This document shows, in pieces, positions 8,717 through 17,654 of a stretch of DNA of 64,000 nucleotides (position 1 is the first letter of the stretch; the number at the start of each line of letters is the position of its first letter). The notes below the pieces were generated by a model, which saw only the letters and a program-made list of their open reading frames with translations, made no database searches and was not told where the DNA came from. This stretch comes from CAVQRB01 sp963715055 (GTDB lineage Bacteria; Pseudomonadota; Alphaproteobacteria; Rhodobacterales; Rhodobacteraceae): contig CAVQRB010000018.1 of assembly GCA_963715055.1 (NCBI GenBank), positions 1-64,000 of the forward strand, read 5' to 3'. The position numbers and the translations under genes were made by a program.

Positions 8717-9661
8717 CTAGGCCGCCGTCCGTCGCGCCTCTTGAACCAAGGCAGACATTTCGCCGATCAACACCTTGGAAATAGTTGTACAGATACGCGG
8801 CAGAGAGCGTTTGACGCTGACCGCGAGGCTGATCGATTGACTGCGAGGCTGCGCATCCAAAATCGGGATTGCGACCATTTCGCCGGATATCAGTTCGGAA
8901 GCCGCGTCCAGCTCGGAGGTCAATGCAATATGCGTGCCCGAAACGACCATCTGCTTGAGCAATTGCAGCGAGTTGGTGACCAACAGAGGCCCCGCGTCGG
9001 CAAAGAGCGACGAGTGCCGCACCTCGAGCATACGTCGGATCGCCAGGGCCCGGCTCTGGACCACGAGGCGATGACCGCGCACTTCCCTGATCTGTATCGA
9101 AGTCATCCGGGCGACAGGATGCCCTGGCGCACAGACGCAAACAAGCGGCAAGTCAGCCGTCCAAAGCACGTGAATATCGCGTGCAGGCCGCAGGTTGAAC
9201 CCAAGCGCGAGGTCGGCAGTTCTGTCGTTCAGGGCAGCGACCGCATCGTCCGGCGTCATTATTTCGACTTCCATCTGGACGCGCGGAAACTCTTTCACGA
9301 TGGCGGCTAGAATGCGTGGCAGCGCCCCGTTCGCAAGACTGTCCATTGTGGCCAAACGCACGTGGCCGAGATCAACCCCCTGCATCTGTTTCACGTCCGA
9401 CAGGATGGTGCTCTCGTCCGCCCGCCAACGACGTGACAGTACGATAAACATCTCTCCTGCAGCCGTCGTTTCCATGCCTGTGCTTTGCCGGTCGAAAAGC
9501 TGAAGGTCCAGCCGCTCCTCAAGCAGCTTGATCTGCCGGTCGATGGCTGAGGCGGAGATGCCCAGCGCCCGCGACGCTGCTTGGATCGAACCGTTTTCCG
9601 CCACTGCCTCGACGTAGCGCAGAACGCGGGGAACGAGGTGCAGGGACATGATTTCATCCAT
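8717..9661 (-). CDS. LysR-family transcriptional regulator
   Basis: A 314-residue regulator when started at the ATG at 9661 (MDEIMSLHLVP); a second ATG lies four codons on. The N-terminal winged HTH reads YVEAVAENGSIQAASRALGI followed by SASAIDRQIKLLEERLDL, typical of LysR. The rest is a type II periplasmic-binding-like effector domain (VDLGHVRLATMDSLANG, LALGFNLRP, GHRLVVQSR). It is divergent from uraD across a 92-base gap, so it most likely controls the uraD-dctPQM-racemase unit in response to a substrate or intermediate. No effector can be named. Confidence 0.85.
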   Translation of the reverse strand: MDEIMSLHLVPRVLRYVEAVAENGSIQAASRALGISASAIDRQIKLLEERLDLQLFDRQSTGMETTAAGEMFIVLSRRWRADESTILSDVKQMQGVDLGHVRLATMDSLANGALPRILAAIVKEFPRVQMEVEIMTPDDAVAALNDRTADLALGFNLRPARDIHVLWTADLPLVCVCAPGHPVARMTSIQIREVRGHRLVVQSRALAIRRMLEVRHSSLFADAGPLLVTNSLQLLKQMVVSGTHIALTSELDAASELISGEMVAIPILDAQPRSQSISLAVSVKRSLPRICTTISKVLIGEMSALVQEARRTAA

Positions 9662-9753
9662 TCTAATTTTTCGTATGGAGTGTGTTGTTTTATATGATGG
9701 ATTGCAATGCTCCAAATTCCTATCGTGAATTCCGTAAACACACGGACTTATCC

Positions 9754-10320
9754 ATGACACCCGCTCTCAACTTGCTTAACACGGTTCGGCGCCAACAGGC
9801 TGTCGCGGCTCTTGCACCACTTGTGGAACGGTCACCCTGGGTGGCTGAGGCTGTGGTAGACCTCCGTCCATTCGCCTCGGATGCGGCGATCGCTGAAGCG
9901 TTGGTCGAGGTCATCCTGGCCGCTTCCCCCGAGCGGCGCTTGGCTCTATTCAACGTGCATCCCGAGCTGTCAGGGATCGAGGCTGCCGAGGGTCGTATGA
10001 CGGCGGCGAGCATCTCGGAACAGGGAAGGCTTGGCCTGACACGCATGCCACAGGACGAAACGAAGCGCCTCAACGCGCTGAACGCTGCCTACCGGGCGCG
10101 TTTCGGTCATCCCTTCATCATAGCGCTACACCGGGTACCGGACCGCGCGACGCTGTTCGACACCTTCGAGCGGCGGCTGAAGGCCTCAACGCTCGAGGAA
10201 CACACCACCACCTTGGCCGAAATCGCGTCAGTGATCCGGTCCCGCTGCCGCAGCGCCTTCGGTGCGGCGCATGAAGCCACCTCAACTCTACCTTCAGATG
10301 AACAGGAGACCCAACAATGA
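9754..10320 (+). CDS. uraD: OHCU decarboxylase (2-oxo-4-hydroxy-4-carboxy-5-ureidoimidazoline decarboxylase)
   Basis: The ATG at 9754 gives 188 residues, the usual length. It contains the family signatures FNVHPELSG, where the His is the expected catalytic residue, and AAYRARFGHPFIIAL near the C-terminal third. The enzyme makes S-allantoin from OHCU, the last step of urate oxidation. No urate oxidase or hydroxyisourate hydrolase is in this window. Its stop codon overlaps the start of dctP (ATGA), so it heads a five-gene unit with a TRAP transporter and a racemase-like gene. The start is chosen by homology of length; no strong ribosome-binding site is visible. Confidence 0.85.
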   Translation: MTPALNLLNTVRRQQAVAALAPLVERSPWVAEAVVDLRPFASDAAIAEALVEVILAASPERRLALFNVHPELSGIEAAEGRMTAASISEQGRLGLTRMPQDETKRLNALNAAYRARFGHPFIIALHRVPDRATLFDTFERRLKASTLEEHTTTLAEIASVIRSRCRSAFGAAHEATSTLPSDEQETQQ

Positions 10321-11303
10321 AACACCACACCTTCGCTCTTGCCGCCGCCGTCTTCGTCCTAGGCGCCGCCGCGCAGGCCGAGACCATCCGCGTGGCCGGC
10401 AACTTCGCCACCGACCATTCCTCTTCCGTTGCGATGGAAACCTTCGCGAAAACGCTGACCGAGCTGTCGGGCGGGGAATTCGAGGTCAACCTGTTCCCCG
10501 CCCGCCAGCTGGGTGGTGCTGCCGAGAACGTGCAGGCGGTCAAGATCGGTGCAGTCGAGATCATCTGGGTCGGCACCGCCTATCTGACCCGCACCGTACC
10601 CGAGCTTGAGGTTGTCGGCCTGCCTTTCCAGTTCGAAAGCCGCGAAGTCGCCTTCAAGATCGTGGACGGCCCCGTCGGCGACGCGCTCGACGAAAAGCTC
10701 GCCGCACAGGACATCATGTCGCTGGGCTACATGGAACTCGGCTTCCGCCAGATGACGAACTCCGTACGTCCGATCGAAAAGCTGGAGGATATTGCGGGCC
10801 TGAAGATCCGTCTGCAGCCGAACGAGACGCACCTGGCCACGTTCCGTGCCTTAGGTGCCAATCCGCTGGCGATGGACGTGAACGAACTCTACTCGGCGCT
10901 GGAGCAGAAAGTGGTCGACGGTCAGGAAAACCCGTTCTCGATCATCCAGGTCGCCGGCTATCCGGAAGTGCAGGAATACGTGTCCAACACCGGGCATTTC
11001 TTCGACTTCATCTCGGTCGTTGCGAACAAGGCCTGGTTTGACGGTCTGAGCCCGGAACAGCAGGGATGGGTAACCGAGGCGATGGATACGGCTGTGGCCG
11101 AACAGCGGATACTGGCAGCCGAGCAGGATGGAGCAGCCCTCGACAAGATCATCGAGATGGGCATGACCTACACCGAGGTTTCGCCAGAACTCGCCACAGC
11201 GCTGCGCGAGACCGTAGGCGGTGTCGCCGCCGAGACCAAGTCACGTCTCGACCCGGCGCTGGTGGAACTCCTCGACGCCGAAATGTTGTCCCCGTCGAAC
11301 TGA
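10317..11303 (+). CDS. dctP: TRAP transporter substrate-binding protein (DctP family), first system
   Basis: A 328-residue protein with a signal peptide ending AAAQA. It has the DctP fold signatures: LTELSGGEFEVNLFPARQLG, the strand phrase RLQPNETHLATFRALGANP and VVDGQENPFSIIQ. The binding-site Arg of TRAP proteins should be the one in GLKIRLQ. It captures a small carboxylate or polar solute in the periplasm and hands it to the DctQM permease encoded next. A preceding AGGAG in the uraD end serves as its ribosome site. With uraD beside it, a ureide or allantoin-like ligand is a reasonable guess only. Confidence 0.85.
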   Translation: MKHHTFALAAAVFVLGAAAQAETIRVAGNFATDHSSSVAMETFAKTLTELSGGEFEVNLFPARQLGGAAENVQAVKIGAVEIIWVGTAYLTRTVPELEVVGLPFQFESREVAFKIVDGPVGDALDEKLAAQDIMSLGYMELGFRQMTNSVRPIEKLEDIAGLKIRLQPNETHLATFRALGANPLAMDVNELYSALEQKVVDGQENPFSIIQVAGYPEVQEYVSNTGHFFDFISVVANKAWFDGLSPEQQGWVTEAMDTAVAEQRILAAEQDGAALDKIIEMGMTYTEVSPELATALRETVGGVAAETKSRLDPALVELLDAEMLSPSN

Positions 11304-11308
11304 CCCCG

Positions 11309-11788
11309 ATGCAGACGCTCGTCTCATCGATCCTGGCGCGCGCCGACAGTGGCGCGCGCATAGTGGCTATGGTCGCGGCCGCGGTCATGGTGATCGTGGT
11401 CACGGCACAGGTGGTTATGCGCTACGGCTTGAACTCCTCCTTCGACTGGGCGGACGAAATATCCCGCCTCGCTTTTGTGACCACGATCTTTATAGCCATT
11501 CCGCTGGGTATCCGGGATGGCACACATGTCGGGATCGATCTCATGGTCAACCGTCTGCCCGCCATGCCTCAACGTGCGGTCAAACGTTTCACCAGCGGCC
11601 TTGCCGGCGTGATGCTGCTAATCATCACCTGGGCCACGATCCAGGTTGCCGGCACGACGTGGAACGAGCGGCTCGGGGCCATCGACATCACCTCCTCAGT
11701 CTTCTTCTTTCCTGTCATCGTGGGTGCACTGCATTCGGCGCTTCATCTACTGCACCTCGCCGCCGTACCGGAACCGACCCTGCCATGA
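11309..11788 (+). CDS. dctQ: TRAP transporter small permease (DctQ family), first system
   Basis: The ATG at 11309, six bases after the dctP stop, gives 159 residues with four membrane segments (around residues 15-38, 48-66, 88-112 and 127-147). SSFDWADEISRLAFVTTIF is the usual conserved cytoplasm-proximal stretch of DctQ. It partners DctM in a sodium-driven TRAP permease. A longer frame upstream runs through dctP in another phase and is not part of the gene. The stop overlaps the dctM start by four bases. Confidence 0.85.
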   Translation: MQTLVSSILARADSGARIVAMVAAAVMVIVVTAQVVMRYGLNSSFDWADEISRLAFVTTIFIAIPLGIRDGTHVGIDLMVNRLPAMPQRAVKRFTSGLAGVMLLIITWATIQVAGTTWNERLGAIDITSSVFFFPVIVGALHSALHLLHLAAVPEPTLP

Positions 11789-13065
11789 GCATCGCCGTCA
11801 TCGCCAGTTTCTTCGTTCTGGGCCTCCTAGGCATGCCACTTGCCTTTTCGCTGGGCTGCGCGGCGCTCTTCGGCCTATGGCTGGCCGGTTTTGATCCGTC
11901 AATCATGCCCAGCCGCATGATGAACGCGGTCAATTCCTTCCCGCTCATGTCAATTCCGCTTTTCATGATCGCGGGCGAACTGATGCTGAAGGGCGGGATT
12001 ATGGACCGGCTGGTGGACTTCGCCAACGCCTTTGTCGGGCGGGTGCGCGGCGGGCTCGCGCAGGTCTCGATCATCGCGGGCGCGGGACTGGCCTCGGTCT
12101 CCGGCGCGGCAGTGGCGGACGCCTCCGCGCTGTCCTCCACCCTGGTGCCGTCGCTGAAGAAACAGTACGGGCTCGGCTTTTCCTCGGGTGTAGTGGCCGC
12201 GGCCGCCAATCTCGGGCCGATCATTCCACCCTCCGGGGCGATGATTGTATATGCGTTCATGGCCGGATCCAGTGTCTCGGTCGGCGGCCTGTTCATGGCC
12301 GGCGTGGTTCCAGGCCTGATCCTGTTCCTGACACTAATGGCGCTGTGCTGGTTCATCTCTTGGAAGCGGGATTACCCGCTGGTCGGCGAAGGCTTCAACC
12401 TGCGCAACGCCCTACGGGAAACGCGAAGGTCCGTCATTGTCTTCATGATGCCGGTCGTGGTCATCGGCGGCATCGTCGCTGGTGCCTTTACTCCAACGGA
12501 AGGTGCGGCTGTCGGTGTCGTGTATGCGCTTATCATCGGCTTTTTCGTCACCCGAAAGCTAAAGGTATCGGACCTGCCCGATGTGCTTCTGACAGCCGCC
12601 AAGACTACGGCGATGGTTGGCGCAATGATCGCTTTCGCCTCTACAGTGACGTTCCTTTTCACCATCGACCTGCTGCCGATCAAGTTGGCTGGGGCGATCA
12701 AGGAGATCACCGACAGCCCGATGGTCTTCCTGCTGCTGGTCGCACTGATGATGCTGGTCGTAGGGATGTTTCTTGAATCAAACGCCGCCAACATCATGCT
12801 CGTCCCGCTCTTCCACCCGATCGCGCTGCAGTTCGGCATTGATCCGCTGCATTTCGGCTTTCTGTTCGTCCTGAATCTGGTGATCGGGATGTTGACGCCG
12901 CCCGTGGGTGTGATCCTCTTCGTCGTGTGCGGTATCACAGGTGTGAAAATGACGGAGCTCGTACGCGAAAGCTGGCCGTTCATTGTCGCGATGTACTGCG
13001 TGCTGTTTCTCTGCATGTTGTTCCCAGGTATTGTGACGGCTCTGCCTCGGGCGATGGGGTATTGA
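11785..13065 (+). CDS. dctM: TRAP transporter large permease (DctM family), first system
   Basis: The ATG at 11785 overlaps the dctQ stop (ATGA) and gives a 426-residue, twelve-helix protein of standard DctM length. Family phrases include SFPLMSIPLFMIAGELM near residue 50, GLASVSGAAVADASALS and LGPIIPPSGAMIVYA. A C-terminal NLVIGMLTPPVGVILFVV repeats the hairpin signature. A far longer upstream extension of the frame runs antisense-like through dctQ and is rejected. It forms the transport channel with DctQ and DctP. Confidence 0.9.
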   Translation: MSIAVIASFFVLGLLGMPLAFSLGCAALFGLWLAGFDPSIMPSRMMNAVNSFPLMSIPLFMIAGELMLKGGIMDRLVDFANAFVGRVRGGLAQVSIIAGAGLASVSGAAVADASALSSTLVPSLKKQYGLGFSSGVVAAAANLGPIIPPSGAMIVYAFMAGSSVSVGGLFMAGVVPGLILFLTLMALCWFISWKRDYPLVGEGFNLRNALRETRRSVIVFMMPVVVIGGIVAGAFTPTEGAAVGVVYALIIGFFVTRKLKVSDLPDVLLTAAKTTAMVGAMIAFASTVTFLFTIDLLPIKLAGAIKEITDSPMVFLLLVALMMLVVGMFLESNAANIMLVPLFHPIALQFGIDPLHFGFLFVLNLVIGMLTPPVGVILFVVCGITGVKMTELVRESWPFIVAMYCVLFLCMLFPGIVTALPRAMGY

Positions 13066-13808
13066 TGCGCATCTTGCTGATCAATCCGAACACGACCCAG
13101 GTGCTGACCGATAAGCTGGACAAGTCCGCGCGCGCCGTGTTGCCGCCGGAAATCGAGTTGTTCTCCGTCACTGCGGAGGACGGCTTTCCCTATATCTCGT
13201 CAAGAGCAGAGGCGCATTGCGCTGGCGTCGGCGTTCTGGAGACACTGGCTCGGCTTGGTGAGGAGTTCGATGCGGCTGTGATCGCAGCCTTCGGCGACCC
13301 GGGACTTCTGCCCGCACGGGAAGCCTTCGATATGCCGATCACCGGCATGACGGAGGCCGCGATGCTCTCGGCCTGCATGCTTGGCCAGCGCTTTGCCTTT
13401 GTGACCTTCACGCCACGGATGGCGCCTTGGTACAATGAACAGGTGCGGCAGGCAGAACTTGCGTCACGTTTTGCGGGGACGTTCACGCCGGATGTGCCGC
13501 TGGGCAAGATCGATGAGATCGACAGTGATCTGCGCCAACCGCTCGTCGCTGAATGCCACCGCGCGATGGAAAGCGGGGCGGACGTGCTGATCCTCTCCGG
13601 TGCACCGCTAGCCGGGCTGGCACCTGATCTGCGCGGCGAAGTGGATGCCGTACTGATCGACCCCGTCCAGGCGGCGGTTCTTCAAGCGGCGGCGCTGGCG
13701 CGCCTCGCCCCCCAAGGCGCTTCAGGAGGCAGCTACCGGCGACCGCCTGGAAAATCTTCGACCAAGCTGCCCGAGGCACTCGCGCGCCACATCGCCCGCG
13801 AGATTTAA
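13065..13808 (+). CDS. Asp/Glu/hydantoin racemase-superfamily protein lacking both canonical cysteines
   Basis: The ATG at 13065 shares one base with the dctM stop (TGATG). The product is 247 residues, the length of hydantoin and allantoin racemases. The start MRILLINPNTTQ and the phrases ITGMTEAAMLSACMLGQRF and GADVLILSGAPLAGLA place it in the hydantoin racemase group. The usual first catalytic Cys (ACFDDPG in relatives) is Ala here (AAFGDPG) and the second (LGCAGM) is replaced by Gly in LSGAPLAG. It may therefore use other residues, do a non-racemase job or be inactive. Its neighbours uraD and dctPQM suggest a link to allantoin (compare HpxA). The C-terminus carries an extra basic tail of about 30 residues. 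Confidence 0.8.
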   Translation: MRILLINPNTTQVLTDKLDKSARAVLPPEIELFSVTAEDGFPYISSRAEAHCAGVGVLETLARLGEEFDAAVIAAFGDPGLLPAREAFDMPITGMTEAAMLSACMLGQRFAFVTFTPRMAPWYNEQVRQAELASRFAGTFTPDVPLGKIDEIDSDLRQPLVAECHRAMESGADVLILSGAPLAGLAPDLRGEVDAVLIDPVQAAVLQAAALARLAPQGASGGSYRRPPGKSSTKLPEALARHIAREI

Positions 13809-14551
13809 GGTCCGCGAAAGAGCTTTTTCAGGGAAGGATCGAGGCCCGCCATCTGGATGCCCGATGGCTTTGCGTAGCGACCCCAAACCGGCTTCGGCAA
13901 TCCCAGCCTGTGGATCATCTCCGCCATGCAGACCGACGCAGTCACTGGCGAGATCACCGGCACTGGCACCTCCGGCTGGATACGCGCAGCCATGCCTTCC
14001 ATGGATCCCGCCCCCAGGACGACCACGTCAGCCAGGTCCTCCTCCACCGCGGCCCGCGCAAGAGTGATTGCTGCCGCGTCGGCACGCGGTTGATCCGCGG
14101 TCAGTTCTGTACCGGTCAAACCGATGTCCCGGATCGAGACGACGCGATCTGCAAACCCGGTGGCGGCTACGACCTCTTCGGTCATGCCACGCGCGGGCGC
14201 GCCAATGGAAAGTATCGCGATGCTCTGACCGACGAGCGAGGCGGCCGCCAGCCCTGCCTCGCCCGTTGCGATCAGAGGCACCGGGCACATCTCCTTTGCC
14301 GCCGTCGTCACGGCGGGCACGATGAAGGCTCCGACGATGACCACATCGTGATCGTCGAAATTACCTGCCAGAGCAGACAAAACCGCATGACCGGCTACCG
14401 CTGCCTCGCCACGGGTCGAGATATAGTCGGACCCGAAAGAAGCGGAGCATACGTCGATCCGCGTGTGAGGCGCAGCGATCCTGCGGGCTTCAGAAGCCAT
14501 GACTTCTGCCATGGCCTCCGACGTGTTGGGGTTGATGAACAGAATACGCAT
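13805..14551 (-). CDS. Asp/Glu/hydantoin racemase-superfamily protein, cysteines replaced
   Basis: A 248-residue protein with the family start MRILFINPNTSEAM. At the first catalytic position it reads VIVGAFIVPAV, with Ala where Cys is expected, and at the second VVVLGAGSMEGMA, again without Cys. The fold elements PLIATGEAGLAAASLVGQS and VPVPVISPVTASVCMAEMI are otherwise intact. It is the last gene of the minus-strand TRAP unit, three bases after the PuuE-like gene. It runs tail to tail with the plus-strand racemase-like gene, the two stop codons sharing TTAA at 13805-13808. The reaction is not known. Confidence 0.8.
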   Translation of the reverse strand: MRILFINPNTSEAMAEVMASEARRIAAPHTRIDVCSASFGSDYISTRGEAAVAGHAVLSALAGNFDDHDVVIVGAFIVPAVTTAAKEMCPVPLIATGEAGLAAASLVGQSIAILSIGAPARGMTEEVVAATGFADRVVSIRDIGLTGTELTADQPRADAAAITLARAAVEEDLADVVVLGAGSMEGMAARIQPEVPVPVISPVTASVCMAEMIHRLGLPKPVWGRYAKPSGIQMAGLDPSLKKLFRGP

Positions 14552-14554
14552 GCC

Positions 14555-15421
14555 TCAACCAGTCGCCAGAGAGGCATTTGCAAGGACAGCGGCATAAATC
14601 TCCGACGGCGTGGTGCACCATAATCCATCCCTGGCGGCAATTTCCGCAAGCGCCTGCGCGACCGGGCGGAGACGCCATGGCTGGCCCGAGATGAAGCTGT
14701 GAAGAACGACGCTCATCACCGAAGGCTGTTTCGACATCAGCAACTCCTCAGCTTCGTCGCGGATCATATCGGCAAATCGGCAGGCATCCGTCTGGCGTCC
14801 GATCATTGTCGTGCTGTCGTTCAGTTCGGCCGCATAGGGAATGGCAAGCATCCGACCCGCACCGGTGTCAAGCCATACGGGTTGATCGTCGAGCTTTAAA
14901 TCAAGGAGATAGCGATAGCCGGCAGCGGAGAGACTGGTCAGCGACGTAGGTGTGTGGGCAAGCCAGGGCGAGGACCAGCCACCCGGTGCTGCACCTTCCT
15001 GTGCTTCGATTCTTGCAAGAACCTCGGCGACATAGGCCGCTTCGGTTCCTGCCGGAAGGGCGCTCAGGCTATCGGAGTTCGAGCGCCCATGACCCACGAT
15101 CTCGGCACTGACAGCGCGCGCGGCCGCCAAGACCTCGGGAGCCTCATCGTACACGTCGGTGTTGAGCAGCACTGTAGGTCGGATGCCTATACCGGCCAGC
15201 CGGTCGAATAGCCTGAAAGCACCCGCGCGATTGCCGTAGTCGCGCCACGCCGCATTCACCAGATCCGGCACCTTGCCACGCGGCAGGATGTCTTCGGTCA
15301 TGCCGTCGTCGGTACGATAACTCTCGACACCCACGGCGACCCAGAGCGCAACACGGGCACCGTTCGGCCATGTGCCCTCAGGACGCGAGGATAACGCCGA
15401 GTAGCTCCAAGGCAGGGTCAT
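14555..15421 (-). CDS. polysaccharide-deacetylase-fold hydrolase, PuuE (allantoinase)-like
   Basis: A 288-residue NodB-type barrel protein. RDYGNRAGAFRLFDRLAGIGI followed by PTVLLNTDVYDEAPEVL and EIVGHGRSNSDSL resembles the PuuE group, which hydrolyses allantoin without the usual amidohydrolase fold. PGGWSSPWLAHTPTS and MSVVLHSFISGQPWR are the later conserved stretches. The start overlaps the stop of the upstream amidohydrolase by four bases. Its company (TRAP transporter, amidohydrolase, racemase-like genes, and uraD in the facing unit) supports a role on allantoin or another cyclic ureide, but the substrate is inferred. Confidence 0.75.
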   Translation of the reverse strand: MTLPWSYSALSSRPEGTWPNGARVALWVAVGVESYRTDDGMTEDILPRGKVPDLVNAAWRDYGNRAGAFRLFDRLAGIGIRPTVLLNTDVYDEAPEVLAAARAVSAEIVGHGRSNSDSLSALPAGTEAAYVAEVLARIEAQEGAAPGGWSSPWLAHTPTSLTSLSAAGYRYLLDLKLDDQPVWLDTGAGRMLAIPYAAELNDSTTMIGRQTDACRFADMIRDEAEELLMSKQPSVMSVVLHSFISGQPWRLRPVAQALAEIAARDGLWCTTPSEIYAAVLANASLATG

Positions 15422-16929
15422 GCCAGACCCTTTCCGAGCTTGCGCATCATTCCGACGTCTCGCGCAGAGGCGCGGTCGTGCATTGCGCGATAGACCGGCA
15501 GAATTTCGGCCATGTCGTCTGCCGCCCGCCTAAGGATCACCGCGAGGTCGCCGAAAACATCCCGCGCCTCGGCCAAAAGCGCAGCCTCGTCCACTGTGGT
15601 GACACGCCCGTCCTCTGCGACTACTCGGCCGGCGACCATCGTCAGCCTGACCGAACTGCCATTTTCGACATGCACAAGTTGTCGAACAAGATCGTTCAGC
15701 GGCAAAAAGGCGAGTGAAGACAGATCCACCACGACGAGGTCGGCGGGCGCACCGATCTCGAGCGTCCCCAGCCCCGGCCGCCGCATGACATCACCCCCGC
15801 CTGCCGTCGCTGCGTGCAAAACTTCGCGTGCCGTTGGCCAGCGATCGGGATCGTCGCCTGAAAGCGTATGGATCATGCCTGCTGTCTTCATCACCGACCA
15901 CATGTTCACGGCATCGTCCGCAATGGCCTCGTCAACGCCCAGCGACACCGAAATGCCCCGATCCAGCATCGCACGAAACGGCATCAAGCCGGACCCCAGA
16001 CGCAGGTTGCTGATCGGATTGTGCGCGACCTTTGCCCCCGCCTCGGCGATCAGATCAAGGTCATCGCCGTCCACCCAGATCGCGTGGATTACCTGCATCC
16101 GTTCGGATAGCAGTCCCAGGTCGTTTGTGTATCGCACCAGCGACCGTCCGCCGAATTTCTCCTGGCACAGAACCCGCTGAAGTCTGGTTTCCAGCATATG
16201 GGCGAAAATCGGAAGATCGTGCGCAACGCTAAGCGCATCGAGAGCCGCGAAATACTCCGGGCTGACGCGCTGCGGCGCCGAGCAGGACACGGCCGCACCA
16301 ATGCGACCGTCCTCGACCCCGTGCCAGCGCCGGATGAGGTGATCGTAGAGACCCAAGAGGTCTCCGGCCGTGAGCCTCGGCCGCCGTGCAAGTCGCGAGC
16401 GCATCGGTTCCGGAGCGAGATCTTTGAGGAACGGCAGCTTTTCCAACTCGGAAAGTTCAGGCTCATCCAGAGAAAGTGTCGCGCGGATGCCGCTGTCGGC
16501 GTAGGCTTGGGCGACTGCGTCGATGATCTCCAGCGTAGGCTCCGGAACGAAAAAGCAATCGTCCATCACCGCTGTCGTGCCGGTCCGCAGCATCTCGATA
16601 CACCCCAGCATCGTGCGCAGATACGCCTGTCGCGGCGTCAGCCGCAGGGTCTCAAGCGCAGGGCTTTCGTAGAGCATGAAGAGTTCCAGCGGCAGGCACG
16701 GCAAGCGCCCCTTCATGTGGTTCACTGAGGAGTGGAAGTGCGCGTTGATCAGACCCGGCATCAGAAGGTCGCGACGACCCTCGACGACGCGCACGCCGTC
16801 CGGCGCAGAGAGCTGCCCCATGGCAGCGATCCGACCGTCACGAACAAGAAGGTCAGTCGGCTCCGTCATTCCGCCTTCCACTCCGAAATCGAGAAGGCGG
16901 ACGTTACGGAAGAATGCGGCGGCGCTCAT
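15418..16929 (-). CDS. metal-dependent amidohydrolase (TrzA/AtzA-type)
   Basis: A 503-residue amidohydrolase. The first metal motif is PGLINAHFHSSVNHMKG near residue 60. Next come a His in FAHMLETRLQRV, the HAIWVDGDD His and the final Asp in SLGVDEAIADDAVNMW. This is the pattern of the chlorohydrolase/deaminase branch (TrzN, AtzA, guanine or S-adenosylhomocysteine deaminases), all of which act on C-N bonds of rings. EIGAPADLVVVDLSSL is the usual C-terminal signature. The gene sits between a racemase-like gene and the PuuE-like gene with four-base overlaps on both sides, so all are made together. It probably hydrolyses or deaminates a ring compound. Confidence 0.8.
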   Translation of the reverse strand: MSAAAFFRNVRLLDFGVEGGMTEPTDLLVRDGRIAAMGQLSAPDGVRVVEGRRDLLMPGLINAHFHSSVNHMKGRLPCLPLELFMLYESPALETLRLTPRQAYLRTMLGCIEMLRTGTTAVMDDCFFVPEPTLEIIDAVAQAYADSGIRATLSLDEPELSELEKLPFLKDLAPEPMRSRLARRPRLTAGDLLGLYDHLIRRWHGVEDGRIGAAVSCSAPQRVSPEYFAALDALSVAHDLPIFAHMLETRLQRVLCQEKFGGRSLVRYTNDLGLLSERMQVIHAIWVDGDDLDLIAEAGAKVAHNPISNLRLGSGLMPFRAMLDRGISVSLGVDEAIADDAVNMWSVMKTAGMIHTLSGDDPDRWPTAREVLHAATAGGGDVMRRPGLGTLEIGAPADLVVVDLSSLAFLPLNDLVRQLVHVENGSSVRLTMVAGRVVAEDGRVTTVDEAALLAEARDVFGDLAVILRRAADDMAEILPVYRAMHDRASARDVGMMRKLGKGLA

Positions 16930-17654
16930 CGCATCTCGCCGCGCAGCAGTCTGGTCAGCTCTGGCGACAGTCCGACACTATCGCTCAGCGGCCTTTGTCG
17001 AGGCGCCGAGCCACAGGCTTCGCCGCCGGAGATGCAGGCATGGACAGCCTCCAACCCGTCGAAGACCGGCACCGGCACCCGGGACTCAAGGCGGGCTGCC
17101 ATGCCCACGATGGCGGCGCCGCAGATCACTATGGCCTCGGCTCCTTCCGACCGCAACCGCAGGCAGGCTTCGAGGACAATGGCATCCTTCGCCTCGGGCG
17201 ACAGGTAATCCGAGACATCGCCGACCTCGATGGCGACCATGCCCGTCGGGACGATCCCTTTGCGCGACAGAACGGCCTCGTAGAGGGCGCGACTGACTTC
17301 GCCGAAGAAAACGACCCCAATGCGCCGCCCGCCTGAAGCTGCTGCCCCCAGTGCGGCCGCGGTGATGCCGATGACCGGCATGGGCAAAACTGATCGCAGG
17401 GCCTCGAGGGCGGTGTCGAACGAGATGGCGAGAATGACAGCATCGTGCCCCGCCGCATGCTCCGCGACGAGATCGAGCGCAGAGTGGCCTGCAACGACGT
17501 TCTCCGCCTCTGTTGATACGATCCGCGCACCGAACTGACCCGTGACACCGGTCAGGGTAACATCGCAACGGGCAAGCGAGCGGGCGGCGGCCAGATAGGC
17601 GTCAGTCACTTCAGGAGACGTGTTCGGGTTCACCACAAGGATTCGTAGCGGCAT
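16926..17654 (-). CDS. Asp/Glu/hydantoin racemase-superfamily protein with a displaced cysteine
   Basis: Starting at the ATG at 17654 (MPLRILVVNPNTSPE), which overlaps the dctM stop by one base, it has 242 residues. At the first active-site position it reads VILAISFDTAL, with Ser where Cys is expected. At the second it reads IVICGAAIVGMA, where the Cys lies one residue earlier than in LGCAGM of hydantoin racemase. The other family stretches (PVIGITAAALGAA, AARLESRVPVPVFDGLEA) are clear. The frame stays open upstream of 17654 inside dctM, but that part is not coding. The function is probably on a hydantoin-like or ureide substrate. Confidence 0.8.
   Translation of the reverse strand: MPLRILVVNPNTSPEVTDAYLAAARSLARCDVTLTGVTGQFGARIVSTEAENVVAGHSALDLVAEHAAGHDAVILAISFDTALEALRSVLPMPVIGITAAALGAAASGGRRIGVVFFGEVSRALYEAVLSRKGIVPTGMVAIEVGDVSDYLSPEAKDAIVLEACLRLRSEGAEAIVICGAAIVGMAARLESRVPVPVFDGLEAVHACISGGEACGSAPRQRPLSDSVGLSPELTRLLRGEMR

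Noticed and set aside
8471..9310. 279-residue plus-strand frame
   Set aside because: Antisense to the LysR gene for most of its length, no domain.
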